Source: Gemmatimonadota bacterium
GTDB lineage: Bacteria; Gemmatimonadota; Gemmatimonadetes; Longimicrobiales; Gaopeijiaceae
Reading direction: 5' to 3'
Length of the DNA: 64,000 nucleotides
Assembly: GCA_022826005.1 (NCBI GenBank)
Contig: JAJDVT010000063.1
Span: forward strand, 62,001-126,000
Position numbers and translations under genes: made by a program
Notes under the pieces: model-generated
Database searches by the model: none
Told to the model about the DNA's origin: nothing
Seen by the model: the letters and a program-made list of their open reading frames with translations, nothing else
Shown here: in pieces, positions 1-9,303 of the stretch
Numbering within the stretch: the stretch's first letter is position 1
Layout: every line of letters begins with the position of its first letter

Positions 1-2043
1 GACGGCGGCGACATCCCCGTCCTGCAACAACTGGGCCTCCAGCCTCGTCGCGAACTCCGCCGTCGCTTCCAGCTGCGTCGATTCGTCGAGCGCCATCCGC
101 ACGGTGAAGGCCCCCTGGTCCACGTCCGGGAGAAGGTCGCGATCAAGCGTGAGGGCCAGGGCCACACTGCCGCCAAGAGCGGCGACCGAGATCACCAGCA
201 CCGTTGCCCGGCGCTCCAGAGCGACCGCGAGGACGCCGTGGTACCACCGCGCGAAGACGTTGAAGGCGCGGTCGAAGATCCCCAGGAACGGCGAGAAGAG
301 GAAGGACAGCACCTTGCCGAGTGCCTCCATCCAGAAACGGAAGAGCTGCACCGCGATCGAAACCGGCAGCTTGATCGCCAGGAAGGGAAGCAGGAGCAGC
401 AGGCGGACGAAGCGGTTGAACCAGCTCGCCAGCCCCCAGAGGAAGCGCGGAAGAGCCGCCTCCGGCGCACGCTCCCTGATCTCCGCTACCGGGTCCGGTT
501 TCCGGGCAACTTCGGGTGCGTCGGCTCCAAGTCCGCCGAAGCGGGCTGCCATCGTGGGCAGGAGCGTCAGCGCCACCGCCAGGCTCGCCAGGAGGGAAAA
601 CGCCACCGCAAGCGAGAGTGCGCTGAAAAGCTCTCCGGCAACCCCCTGTACATAGATGATGGGACCGAAAACCGAGATCGTGGTGAGCGTCGCCGCCGTG
701 ATCGCCCCCTGCACCTCCTCCGCGCCGCGCGCCGCGGCCTCCAGCGCTCCCAGACCCGATTGCCGGTGCCGGAAGATGTTCTCGAGAACGATGATCGAGT
801 TGTCGACCAGCATTCCGACCCCCAGGGCGAGGCCACCCAGACTCATGATGTTGAGCGACACGCCAAAGGCGTCCATGAGCGCGAAGGCTCCGATCACCGA
901 GATGGGGATGGCCGCCGCGATGGCCACCGGGTAGCGGGGGTCCCTGAGGAAGAAGAACAGAACGACGAAGGCCAGCAGCCCGCCAAGCATCAGCGCCTGT
1001 GCGACGTTGCTGATCGACTCGTCGATGAAGACGGCCTGGTCGTATGCGACATCGGCCGTGAAGTCCGGGTATTGCTCCTTGAGCAGGTCGAGGACCTCGC
1101 GGACCTGCTCCGACACGCGAACCGTGTTCGCTCCCGACTCCTTGAAGACCAGCAGCCCCACCGACTCGGATCCGTTGTAGCGGGCGATCTCCTGCCGGTC
1201 GGCGTAGCCGTCGATGACCGTCGCGACATCGCGGACGCGAACCTGGCGGAAGCCCGGGTCTTCGTCGCCTCCCGTGCCACCACCGCCGCCCCCGCCCATC
1301 TGCTGCCGCCCCACCACCACGTCCCGGATCTCGTTGACGTGCTGGAACTCGCCGAGGGTGCGCAGCGGATAGCGGTAGCGTCCCTGCAGGATGGAGCCCC
1401 CGAGCGAGGAGGTGTTCGCCGCCCCGATCGCGTTGACCAACTCCGACGCGCTGACTTCGTAGGCATCCAGCAGCGGTGGATGGTACTCGACCTGGATCTC
1501 GCGGTCGAGGCCCCCGGTCACGGAAGCCTGCGCGACCCCGTCGAGCTGTTCGAGGCGCCGCCGGAAGACCCTCTCCGCGATCTGCTTGTTGTGGAGGAGG
1601 CCGCTGCCCCCGGTCAGCGACACCGCCATGACCGGATCCGACTGGGGATCGACGCGCAGGATGATGGGCCTCTCGGCGCTACCGGGCAGGTTGTAGTTGA
1701 TGTTGTCGAGACGCTCCCGGAGCCCCAGCGCGGCAAAGTCCATGTTCGCGCCCCATGCGAAGCGGAGCGTGACCAGGCTCATCCCGTCCTGCGAGACCGA
1801 AGTCACCTTCTCTACCCCGCCCACGGCGGCGGCCTGCCGCTCGACCGGCTCCGTGACCAGCCGTTCCACCTCGGCCGGCGCGACGTCCGGGTAGCTCGTG
1901 TAGACGATCAGCCGCGGGAAGCTGATCTCCGGGAGGAGGTCGATCGGCAGTCGCGTCCAGGAGATGGCCCCGAGTAGCACCACCGCCAGGATGAGCATGG
2001 CGACCGCGACCGGCCGCTTCGTGCATGTTCTGGATACCGACAT
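1..2043 (-). CDS. HAE1-family RND efflux permease (partial, C-terminus beyond window)
   Basis: Inner-membrane proton-driven efflux pump subunit. About 681 codons are visible of a family length near 1,020-1,060; the frame is still open at base 1. The N-terminus has the first transmembrane helix (AMLILAVVLLGAIS), then a porter-domain sequence including EPVERQAAAVGGVEKV and the FAWGANMDFA segment. The TM4 signature GVGMLVDNSIIVLENI is clear near residue 400. After TM6 there is a basic linker leading into the second half. The ATG at 2043 lies 3 nt after the stop of the TolC-like gene, so the two are co-transcribed. Substrate cannot be told; HAE1 pumps usually export hydrophobic or amphiphilic compounds. 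Identification is secure, specificity is not. Confidence 0.93.
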   Translation of the reverse strand, partial: MSVSRTCTKRPVAVAMLILAVVLLGAISWTRLPIDLLPEISFPRLIVYTSYPDVAPAEVERLVTEPVERQAAAVGGVEKVTSVSQDGMSLVTLRFAWGANMDFAALGLRERLDNINYNLPGSAERPIILRVDPQSDPVMAVSLTGGSGLLHNKQIAERVFRRRLEQLDGVAQASVTGGLDREIQVEYHPPLLDAYEVSASELVNAIGAANTSSLGGSILQGRYRYPLRTLGEFQHVNEIRDVVVGRQQMGGGGGGGTGGDEDPGFRQVRVRDVATVIDGYADRQEIARYNGSESVGLLVFKESGANTVRVSEQVREVLDLLKEQYPDFTADVAYDQAVFIDESISNVAQALMLGGLLAFVVLFFFLRDPRYPVAIAAAIPISVIGAFALMDAFGVSLNIMSLGGLALGVGMLVDNSIIVLENIFRHRQSGLGALEAAARGAEEVQGAITAATLTTISVFGPIIYVQGVAGELFSALSLAVAFSLLASLAVALTLLPTMAARFGGLGADAPEVARKPDPVAEIRERAPEAALPRFLWGLASWFNRFVRLLLLLPFLAIKLPVSIAVQLFRFWMEALGKVLSFLFSPFLGIFDRAFNVFARWYHGVLAVALERRATVLVISVAALGGSVALALTLDRDLLPDVDQGAFTVRMALDESTQLEATAEFATRLEAQLLQDGDVAAV

Positions 2044-2046
2044 GGC

Positions 2047-3543
2047 TCAGTTCCCTTCCGGTACGGTCTCGATGCCGAGTTCCTGCCCCACTATGCCCAC
2101 CGTCTGGTAGAGGTCGAGGAGGGCAAGAGCGAAGGCATAACGCTGGTCGACGAGATTCCTGCGCTGGCTCGCCTCCTCGCTGATGGCCGACCTGAGCGCC
2201 TGGATGTCCACGGTCGCCAGCTGGTATTCCTCCCGCATGATCCGGAGGCGCTCACTGGCGAGTTCAAGGGCCCTTTCGCGCTGCTGCAGGGTTGCCCAGT
2301 TCGTGGTCAGTGAAGCGTAGCGCGTCCGGACGTCCAGTTCCAGCTGCATTTCGCGCTGCCGCAGGCTCTCATTGGCGTTCTGCAGAGTGACGCGTGCACT
2401 GGCTGTGTTGTACGATCGCTGGAAGCCGTCGAAGAGGGGGATCGAAAAATTGAAACTCCAGTCCGCGGTACCACTGGTGCTTTTTCCGGGCCGCAAATCG
2501 AAGATGGCGTCCGGCCCGGACTCATTCGAACTCCGGCCCCAATTGGTACTCGCCCTGATAGTGGGCCACCACTGCGTCTGGCCAGCCCGCAGCTGCGCCC
2601 GGCTGATCTCCACCTGAGCCTCCTGTGCGCGCAGCGTGGGGTTCTCCGCCAACGTCCGCGCAACGAGGCTCTCAATGTCCAGCGACGCCGGGTCGAAGGG
2701 CTCGGGCAGCGTCTCGGCCACGTCCAGTGACTCCAGGGACGGGTCACCGATGGCCACGCGCAGGTTGAGGAGCGCAATCTCCACCCTTCCTTCGGCCTCC
2801 GTCAGCGCCGCGCTTTGCTGCTCGACATCAAGCTCGCGCGCAAGCAGGTCGTCCCGGCGATCGAGCGCCAGCTCAAAGCGCCTCTCAGTGAGCTGCAGGT
2901 CGCTCTCCCTGTCCGCCAGCAGCTCGGACTCAAGCTCCACCCGGGCCTTCTCGCGGAGCACACTCAGGAACCGGTTCTGCACCTGGACCAGGATGCCATC
3001 CAGCGCCACCCTTGCGTTCAGCCTGCTGCTCCGTATGTCGGCGTGGATTCGTTCCCGGTCGCGCATGCGCCTGCCCCCGTCAAAGATATCGTAGCTCAGA
3101 TTCAGACCGGCGCGGGCATTGGAGGAATTCACCCAAGTGGGGTTAAGATTCTCCGTGGGCCTGCCCACGAAGTCGCGATAGCTGGTCTGTCGTTGAAAAT
3201 ACTGTCCTGTCGAGTAGCCGACACTCACGTTGGGCAGGAATACCGCCCAGGCCTGCCGGGACCGGGCGCCCAGCAACTCCAGCCGGTTGATCTCCTGTCG
3301 GTATTGCGGATTGTGCTCGGTGGCGAGGGTCAGGGCCTCCTGGAGGGTCAGAACCCTCACGCCAGGATCCCGCTGCATCTGCTGAGCGGACAGGGTTGTG
3401 CCATCAGGGGCCGTGGTGACAAGCATCCCCGCCAGCAGCGCTGCAACCGCCCAAGCCATACTCGGCCGCCGCGCGAACGCCGGATACCGGCTTTGTGAAG
3501 GGATGTTGTAAAGGGGCTTTCGGCTGCTTGTCCCGAATCTCAT
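2047..3543 (-). CDS. TolC-like outer-membrane efflux protein
   Basis: 498-aa outer-membrane channel of the tripartite efflux system. The N-terminus carries a basic stretch, then a hydrophobic signal segment (AWAVAALLAGMLVTT) ending near LSAQ. Two long helical repeats follow, starting with LTLQEALTLATEHNPQYRQ and, halfway, VARTLAENPTLRAQEAQV, the typical duplicated TolC pattern rich in coiled-coil heptads. The start ATG overlaps the adaptor gene's TGA in an ATGA overlap at 3540-3543, which fixes the start and shows translational coupling. It is followed 3 nt later by the permease start. Confidence 0.93.
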   Translation of the reverse strand: MRFGTSSRKPLYNIPSQSRYPAFARRPSMAWAVAALLAGMLVTTAPDGTTLSAQQMQRDPGVRVLTLQEALTLATEHNPQYRQEINRLELLGARSRQAWAVFLPNVSVGYSTGQYFQRQTSYRDFVGRPTENLNPTWVNSSNARAGLNLSYDIFDGGRRMRDRERIHADIRSSRLNARVALDGILVQVQNRFLSVLREKARVELESELLADRESDLQLTERRFELALDRRDDLLARELDVEQQSAALTEAEGRVEIALLNLRVAIGDPSLESLDVAETLPEPFDPASLDIESLVARTLAENPTLRAQEAQVEISRAQLRAGQTQWWPTIRASTNWGRSSNESGPDAIFDLRPGKSTSGTADWSFNFSIPLFDGFQRSYNTASARVTLQNANESLRQREMQLELDVRTRYASLTTNWATLQQRERALELASERLRIMREEYQLATVDIQALRSAISEEASQRRNLVDQRYAFALALLDLYQTVGIVGQELGIETVPEGN

Positions 3544-4721
3544 CGCGTGGGCCTTCCCCCGGCCGCCGCCACGTCCGCGACCAGCTGGACGGCGGCGTCG
3601 TGAATGATCGACTGATGGCCATCGATGAGGACGGTCCATCCCGGCTCCACCCACTCCTGGCTGCCCGGTTCCCCGAGGAGTTCGACCAGGGTCTCGTTCA
3701 TCCGGCCGAGCGGAACGTAGATCCACTTGGCCCTGCCGTCCTGCTCGACGAAGAGGTGGGTGCGGCGGTCTTCGGTCTCGCGGATCGCGGACCTGGGAAC
3801 AAGGATCACGTCGGGGACCTGGCGGGCCTCCAGGCGCGCGTCCGCGTACATGCCGGGCCGGATGCGCCCGTCGGGATTGGGGAGCAGGACCGTGACGCGG
3901 GTGGTGTTGGTCTGCAGATCCACCACCGGGTTGATGGTCTCGATTCGGCCGAAGAAGGTGGTGTCGGGCAGGGCCGAGAAGACCATCGAGGCCCCGCGTC
4001 CCTCCTCCAGATTGACCACCGCCGTCTCCAGTACCGAGACCGATACCTTGATCGGGTCGATGGTCACCACCGTCAGGAGCTCCGCACCCCCCACGTGCTG
4101 GCCCTGGACGACCTTCAGGTCCGCGATCCGGCCCGCGAAGGGCGCCGTGACCCTGGTCTTCTCCATTTCGATTTCGGCGCGGCGCAGACTGGCTTCCGCC
4201 TGCGACAGTCCCGTGAGGATCCTGGCCCGCTCGGCCCTCGCCGCCCGGAGCTCCGGATCCTCGATCATCTCGTCCTGAAGCAGCCGGACCTGGTAGTCGA
4301 CCTCCGCCCTGGCCTTTGCGGCCCGGGCGTCCGCCAGGTTGAGGGCGTAATCCGTGGTGTCGATCTGGATGAGCAGCTGGCCGCGGCGCACCACCTGGTT
4401 CTCGCGCACATGGATGGATTGCACGATGCCGGAGACCTGGGCCGACACCTTGACCTCCCTCAGGGCTTCGGCGCGGGCCTTGGCGATCACCGAGATGCGC
4501 AGGGTGTCGCGCACCACCGGGACGCCTACGACCGGCGTGGGAATCTCGGTGTTGAACTGCTGGACAACGGATTCGACCACCTCCGCCTCCGCTTCGGACA
4601 TCTCCGGCTCCTCCTCCGTCACCTCCGGCGGGGGGCGCAGCTTGTACCAGGTGAAGTAGGTTAGGCCGCCCAGCATGAGGAGGACGGTGATCAGTCCGAG
4701 GGTGGTACGCGATTGTGACAT
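3540..4721 (-). CDS. RND efflux periplasmic adaptor (MFP/HlyD-type)
   Basis: 393-aa membrane-fusion protein linking the permease to the TolC-like channel. It has one N-terminal anchor helix (LGLITVLLMLGGLTYFTWY), an acidic stretch, then the biotinyl-lipoyl half motif VKVSAQVSGIVQSIHV, a helical hairpin (about residues 125-185), and the second lipoyl half TRVTAPFAGRIADLKV. Beta-barrel and membrane-proximal domains follow, with the RPGMYADARLEARQVPDVILVP-type segment. First gene of the operon; a GGAG ribosome-binding site sits 8 nt before the ATG. Confidence 0.93.
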   Translation of the reverse strand: MSQSRTTLGLITVLLMLGGLTYFTWYKLRPPPEVTEEEPEMSEAEAEVVESVVQQFNTEIPTPVVGVPVVRDTLRISVIAKARAEALREVKVSAQVSGIVQSIHVRENQVVRRGQLLIQIDTTDYALNLADARAAKARAEVDYQVRLLQDEMIEDPELRAARAERARILTGLSQAEASLRRAEIEMEKTRVTAPFAGRIADLKVVQGQHVGGAELLTVVTIDPIKVSVSVLETAVVNLEEGRGASMVFSALPDTTFFGRIETINPVVDLQTNTTRVTVLLPNPDGRIRPGMYADARLEARQVPDVILVPRSAIRETEDRRTHLFVEQDGRAKWIYVPLGRMNETLVELLGEPGSQEWVEPGWTVLIDGHQSIIHDAAVQLVADVAAAGGRPTR

Positions 4722-4760
4722 CTCTCAAGCTCCGTTCGGTTCTCCGGCCGGTTTCATCGC

Positions 4761-4788
4761 GGGCGGTCCCGCAAGTCCCGGACCGCCC
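4761..4788 (-). promoter_or_regulatory. Perfect 9-bp hairpin in the 5' leader of the efflux operon
   Basis: GGGCGGTCC and GGACCGCCC form a perfect 9-bp stem around a 10-nt loop, 40 nt upstream of the adaptor start. No T-run follows in either direction, so it is not a classical intrinsic terminator for ispG. It could mark the end of ispG mRNA or be part of the efflux leader. Function is inferred only from position. Confidence 0.4.
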
Positions 4789-4849
4789 ATTCCTTCACAC
4801 CTACTGTTCTGATATCGCCGGGGTGTCAACGGTTGCCCCGCAGTGGTGG

Positions 4850-6064
4850 TCACCTGCGACCGTCGCCTCCGTAGCGCCGCTCCACATAGTCCCCCAGAAT
4901 CTCCTTGAACTCCTCGACGATGCGGTTGCCCTTGAGGGTCCTGAGGTGGGCTCCGTCCACGTAGACCGGGGCCTTCGGCTCTTCGAAGTTGCCGGGGAGC
5001 GAGATGCCCAGGTCCGCGTGCTTGGACTCCCCGGGGCCGTTCACAACGCAGCCCATCACCGCGACCTTGAGGTCCTCCACGCCGGGGTAGGTGCGCCTCC
5101 ATTCGGGCATGCGGCGGCGGATGTGGCCCTGGATGTCCTCCGTCATCTCCTGGAAGAAGGTGCTGGTGGTGCGGCCGCACCCCGGGCAGGCGGTCACCTG
5201 CGGCTCGAAGCTGCGGATTTCGAGCGACTGCAGGATCTGCTGCGCGATCTGCACCTCCTCGGTGCGGTCCCCGTCGGGCCGCGGCGTAAGCGACACGCGG
5301 ATCGTGTCACCGATCCCGTCGAGGAGGAGCGGGGCGAGCGCGACCGAGGTGGCCACGATCCCTTTGGACCCCATCCCGGCTTCGGTGAGGCCCAGGTGCA
5401 GCGGGTACCGGGTGAGCGGGGCAAGCTGCCGGTAGACCAGGATGAGTTCGCGCACCCCCGAGACCTTGGCGCTCAGGACGATCCGGTCCGCGCCCAGACC
5501 CGTCTCCTCGGCGAGCTCGGCCGACCGGGTGGCGCTCTCGACGATCGCGTCGCGCAGGACCTGGCCGGCGTCCTTCGGGTTCGCGCGGCGGCCGTTCTCG
5601 TCCATCATCTGGGTGAGGAGGCGCTGGTCGAGCGAGCCCCAGTTGACGCCGATACGCACGGCCTTGCCGTTCTCGATGGCGATGCGGACGATCGCCTGGA
5701 AGTTCTCGTCGCGGCGGCTCGTGCCGACGTTGCCCGGGTTGATGCGGTACTTGACGAGGAGCTCGGCCGCGCGGGGGAAGTCGCGCAGCAGGATGTGGCC
5801 GTTGTAGTGGAAATCGCCGACGATCGGCACCGTGCAGTCCAGGTCGGCGAGGCGCTCGAAGAGCTCGGGGACGGCGGCGGCGGCGTACTTGTTGTTCACC
5901 GTGACGCGCACGATCTCGCTCCCCGCGTCGGCGAGCGCCTTGACCTGCGCGGCGGTGGCAGCCGGGTCGGCGGTGTCGGTGTTGGTCATCGATTGGACCA
6001 CGACGGGGTTGCCGCCGCCCACCTTCACACCGCCGACATCGACCTCGATCGACCGTCTGGCCAA
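4850..6064 (-). CDS. ispG: 4-hydroxy-3-methylbut-2-enyl diphosphate synthase (IspG/GcpE)
   Basis: Converts 2-C-methyl-D-erythritol 2,4-cyclodiphosphate to HMBPP in the MEP isoprenoid pathway, using a [4Fe-4S] cluster. 404 aa, the normal size for the short bacterial form. The N-terminal TIM barrel opens with [19 protein letters not shown] and contains NKYAAA and GDFHYNGH, with INPGN for ligand binding. The C-terminal cluster domain has the three cysteine ligands in CPGCGRT and [10 protein letters not shown], the latter with the conserved glutamate. It starts next to the divergent S9 peptidase promoter region and is separated by 128 bp from the efflux operon, so it is probably its own unit. Confidence 0.97.
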   Translation of the reverse strand: MARRSIEVDVGGVKVGGGNPVVVQSMTNTDTADPAATAAQVKALADAGSEIVRVTVNNKYAAAAVPELFERLADLDCTVPIVGDFHYNGHILLRDFPRAAELLVKYRINPGNVGTSRRDENFQAIVRIAIENGKAVRIGVNWGSLDQRLLTQMMDENGRRANPKDAGQVLRDAIVESATRSAELAEETGLGADRIVLSAKVSGVRELILVYRQLAPLTRYPLHLGLTEAGMGSKGIVATSVALAPLLLDGIGDTIRVSLTPRPDGDRTEEVQIAQQILQSLEIRSFEPQVTACPGCGRTTSTFFQEMTEDIQGHIRRRMPEWRRTYPGVEDLKVAVMGCVVNGPGESKHADLGISLPGNFEEPKAPVYVDGAHLRTLKGNRIVEEFKEILGDYVERRYGGDGRR

Positions 6065-6255
6065 TGGGTTTCACTCCTTCGTCACGATTCTCCTGCCCAG
6101 AAAGCTACCCAAGCGGCGGGAAGGGCAACAAGGCGGGCGTGCCTGAGTGCGGCGTGACTTGCACCGGGCCCGTGCGCGGAGAATATTGGGCGAACACAGT
6201 GGCGCGACGCCGGTTGCGCGCGCCTCCTCTCCCAGGAAGTCCGGAAGGTGGAAAC

Positions 6256-9186
6256 ATGAGAACCGCAACACTCCTCCCCCGCGGCACCGCGGCGGTGGCA
6301 GCCGTCCTCCTCACGTGCACGCTCGGCGCACCCGCCCGCGCCCAGGAAAAGAAGCCCACCCTGACCGTCGACGACTATGGCCAGTTCGAACGTCTGGGCG
6401 GCGCGACCCTGTCGCCGGACGGCCGCTGGATGGCGGTCGGGATATCCCGCGTCAACGACGAGGGCGAACTCCGGGTGCACTCCACCGATTCCGATTCGGT
6501 GGTCGTGATCCCGTTCGCCACGCGCCCGGTGTTCAGCGATGACAACCGCTGGCTGGCGTATGCGATCGGCGTATCGCCCGATCAGCGCGAACGGATGCAG
6601 CAGCAGCGGCAGCCCGTCCGCACCAAGCTCGGCCTTCTGGACTTCCAGACGGGCGAGCAGGAGACCATCGACGACATCCAGTCCTTCACCTTCTCTCCCG
6701 ACGGGCGCTACCTGGCGCTGCGGCGCTACAAGCCCCAGGAGAAGGAGTCGAGCGGCGTGGACGTCGTGTTGCGGGAGATGGCGACCGGGTCCACGCTCAT
6801 CAGCTTCGGCAACGTCGCGCAGATGTCCTGGCAGGACGAGGGGTCACTGCTGGCCATGACGATCGACGCCGACGACCAGGTCTTCAACGGGGTACGGCTG
6901 TACGATCCCGCTACCGGCCGGCTGCGCTCGCTCGACACCGACGAGGCGACGTACCGGCATCTGCGGTGGCGTGAGGAGTCGGGCGACCTGTTGGTGCTGA
7001 AGACCTACAACGACGAGGAGCACGAGGATACCGCGCACGTGGTGATGGCGTGGCGGGATCTGGACGATGGCGACGGCCGGTCCTTCGTACTCGACCCGCG
7101 TGAGGGTTCCGAGGTGCCGGCCACCTCCCGGGTCACCGAGTACCGCCCTCCCAGCTGGTCGGAGGATGGGAGCACGATCTTCCTGGGGCTCCAGGAGCGC
7201 AGGCCGGTTGAAAACGCCGAGGATGACGAAGAGGAAGAGGGCGAGGAGGGTGATGAGGAGGGTGAGGGTGAAGGCGAAGGCGATGAAGAAGGTGAAGGCG
7301 ACGAGGAGGACGAGGGTGAAGGCGACGAAGAAGGGGAAGGCGACGAAGAGGACGACGAGGAGGAGGATGGGCCTCCCGCGAGGCGCGCGGCCCAGGAAGA
7401 GGAAGACCCCCCCGGCGTCGAGATCTGGCACTCCAAGGATGTCGACCCCGTCCCGCAGCAGCGGGTCCGCGAAGGGTCGCTGCGACGGCTCAACCACATC
7501 GCCCGCTGGGGCCTCGACGACGGGAGCTTCCTGCAGCTGGGCGGCGATCACGCCGACGGCGCGTCCATCGTGGCCGACGGCCGCTACATGGTCGCCCGGG
7601 ACGAGACCCCCTATGACGTGGACGCGATGTTCCGGCAGCAGTTCTACGATCTCTATGTCGTCGACGCCGCCACGGGGCAGCGCGACCTGGTGCGGTCCCG
7701 GATCTTCTCGGGTGCCTCGGGGAGCCCGGGGGGACGCTATCTCATGTGGTTCGAGGGCGACGACTACTGGACCTACGACCTGGAGAGCGGTGAGATCCAG
7801 AACATCACCGAGGGCGTGGACGGCGTCTTCGTCAACCTGGATGTGACGCCCACGAGGGAGCAGATGCCTTCGTTCGGGACCTCCGGCTGGATGGAGGACG
7901 ACGAGGCGGTCCTGATCAACGACAAATGGGACGTCTGGGAGATCCAGCCCGACGGCTCGGGTGGCAGGCGCCTCACACCGGGCGCGGAGAACGACGTGCT
8001 GTACCGGCCGATACGCATCGACCGGGAAGCCGACGCCTTCGACCCCGACGAGCCGATCTACTATTCGACCTACGGTGAGTGGACGAAGAAGATGGGATTC
8101 GCGCGGGCCCGGCCCGGTCGCGACCCCGAACAGCTGATCTGGGAGGACGCGCTGGTCGGGGGCTTCGGCGGGATCCAGAAGGCCGAGGACGCCGACGTGT
8201 TCGTCATTCGCAGGGAGCGCTTCGACGACTCGCCCGACTACTTCGTCACCCGGCGCGACGACCTGAGCGACCTCAGCCAGGTGACGAGCACCAACCCCTT
8301 CCACGCCGACTACGCCTGGGGACGCACCGAGCTGATCGATTACGAGAACGAGTGGGGCCGGCGGCTCCAGGGCTTCCTCACCTACCCGGCAAATTACGAG
8401 GAAGGCAAGCAGTACCCCATGATCGTCTATCACTACGAATTGCTGTCACGGGGTCTGCACCGCTTCGTCCTGGCCGACGAAACCAGCTACTACAACGTCC
8501 AGGCGTGGAGCCAGGAGGGCTACTTCGTGCTGCAGCCGGACATCGTCTTCCGCAACCGCGATCCCGGGCGGTCCAGCGTCCAGACGCTGCGCCCGGCGGT
8601 GGCCGCCGCGGTCGAGACCGGCATGATCGACCCCGAGCGCGTCGGGCTGATCGGGCACTCGTGGGGAGGCTACCAGACGACCTTCTTCGTCACGCAGGAC
8701 GATGTCTTCGCGAGCGCGGTGGCCGGCGCGCCCCTCACGAACCTCATGAGCATGTACCTGTCGTTCTACTGGAACTCGGGGGGCACCGACGCGCGCATCT
8801 TCGAGATCAGCCAGGGGCGGATGCAGGTGCCGTGGTGGGAAGACTACGACTCGTATGCGGCCAACTCGCCGGTCCACAACATCCAGAACATGAACACGCC
8901 GCTGCTCATGATGTTCGGGAGCGAGGACGGGGCCGTCGAGTTCAACCAGGGGGTCGAGTTCTACAATGCGGCCAGGCGACTGGGCAAGGACATGGTGCTG
9001 CTGGTCTACGACGGCGAGAACCACGGCCTGGCGCGGGAGCCCAACCAGAAGGACTACCGCAACCGCATCATGGAGTGGTTCGCCCACTACCTGAAGGGCG
9101 AGCCGGCGCCGGACTGGATCACGAAGGGGCTGTCCTACATCGAGCAGAAGGACGGGCTGCAGCGGAAGCGGAGGCCGATCAGCTGA
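6256..9186 (+). CDS. Secreted S9 family prolyl oligopeptidase with acidic insert
   Basis: 976-aa exported serine peptidase of the DPP-IV/acylaminoacyl-peptidase type. The chosen ATG follows a GGAAGGTGG ribosome-binding site and gives a clean signal peptide (LLPRGTAAVAAVLLTC ending ARAQ); the longer open frame upstream lacks one. The first two thirds form a WD/YWTD-like propeller (for example LSPDGRWMAVG, FSPDGRYLALRR). The C-terminal alpha/beta-hydrolase has nucleophile GHSWGGYQ, the Asp in MFGSEDGAVEF and the His in GENHGLARE, a full catalytic triad. Odd: an almost pure Glu/Asp/Gly run of about 55 residues around residues 317-375 interrupts the propeller. It ends at a terminator shared with susD. 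Confidence 0.93.
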   Translation: MRTATLLPRGTAAVAAVLLTCTLGAPARAQEKKPTLTVDDYGQFERLGGATLSPDGRWMAVGISRVNDEGELRVHSTDSDSVVVIPFATRPVFSDDNRWLAYAIGVSPDQRERMQQQRQPVRTKLGLLDFQTGEQETIDDIQSFTFSPDGRYLALRRYKPQEKESSGVDVVLREMATGSTLISFGNVAQMSWQDEGSLLAMTIDADDQVFNGVRLYDPATGRLRSLDTDEATYRHLRWREESGDLLVLKTYNDEEHEDTAHVVMAWRDLDDGDGRSFVLDPREGSEVPATSRVTEYRPPSWSEDGSTIFLGLQERRPVENAEDDEEEEGEEGDEEGEGEGEGDEEGEGDEEDEGEGDEEGEGDEEDDEEEDGPPARRAAQEEEDPPGVEIWHSKDVDPVPQQRVREGSLRRLNHIARWGLDDGSFLQLGGDHADGASIVADGRYMVARDETPYDVDAMFRQQFYDLYVVDAATGQRDLVRSRIFSGASGSPGGRYLMWFEGDDYWTYDLESGEIQNITEGVDGVFVNLDVTPTREQMPSFGTSGWMEDDEAVLINDKWDVWEIQPDGSGGRRLTPGAENDVLYRPIRIDREADAFDPDEPIYYSTYGEWTKKMGFARARPGRDPEQLIWEDALVGGFGGIQKAEDADVFVIRRERFDDSPDYFVTRRDDLSDLSQVTSTNPFHADYAWGRTELIDYENEWGRRLQGFLTYPANYEEGKQYPMIVYHYELLSRGLHRFVLADETSYYNVQAWSQEGYFVLQPDIVFRNRDPGRSSVQTLRPAVAAAVETGMIDPERVGLIGHSWGGYQTTFFVTQDDVFASAVAGAPLTNLMSMYLSFYWNSGGTDARIFEISQGRMQVPWWEDYDSYAANSPVHNIQNMNTPLLMMFGSEDGAVEFNQGVEFYNAARRLGKDMVLLVYDGENHGLAREPNQKDYRNRIMEWFAHYLKGEPAPDWITKGLSYIEQKDGLQRKRRPIS

Positions 9187-9238
9187 GGGGACGGCCCGGC
9201 TGGCGTGCAGGAGGCGGTCCGGGGACGACGCCTGTGAG

Positions 9239-9285
9239 GGCGGCGGGGGCGGGCGAAACATGCCCCGCCCCCGCCGCCTCGTTTC
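9239..9285. terminator. Bidirectional intrinsic terminator between convergent S9 peptidase and susD
   Basis: GGCGGCGGGGGCGGG (9239-9253) pairs perfectly with CCCGCCCCCGCCGCC (9264-9278) over 15 bp with a 10-nt loop. On the plus strand it is followed by TCGTTT. It lies between two converging genes, so it can serve both. Confidence 0.75.
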
Positions 9286-9303
9286 GGCGAGCGGGTCAGC
9301 CGC

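Noticed and set aside
2047-4728. A single 893-aa protein joining adaptor and TolC-like regions
   Set aside because: The upstream part is an out-of-frame shadow of the adaptor gene; the real TolC-like start is the ATGA overlap at 3543.
4801-4829. Possible promoter for the efflux operon (TTGACA at 4824-4829, minus strand)
   Set aside because: The -35 match is perfect but no convincing -10 follows at 16-18 bp.
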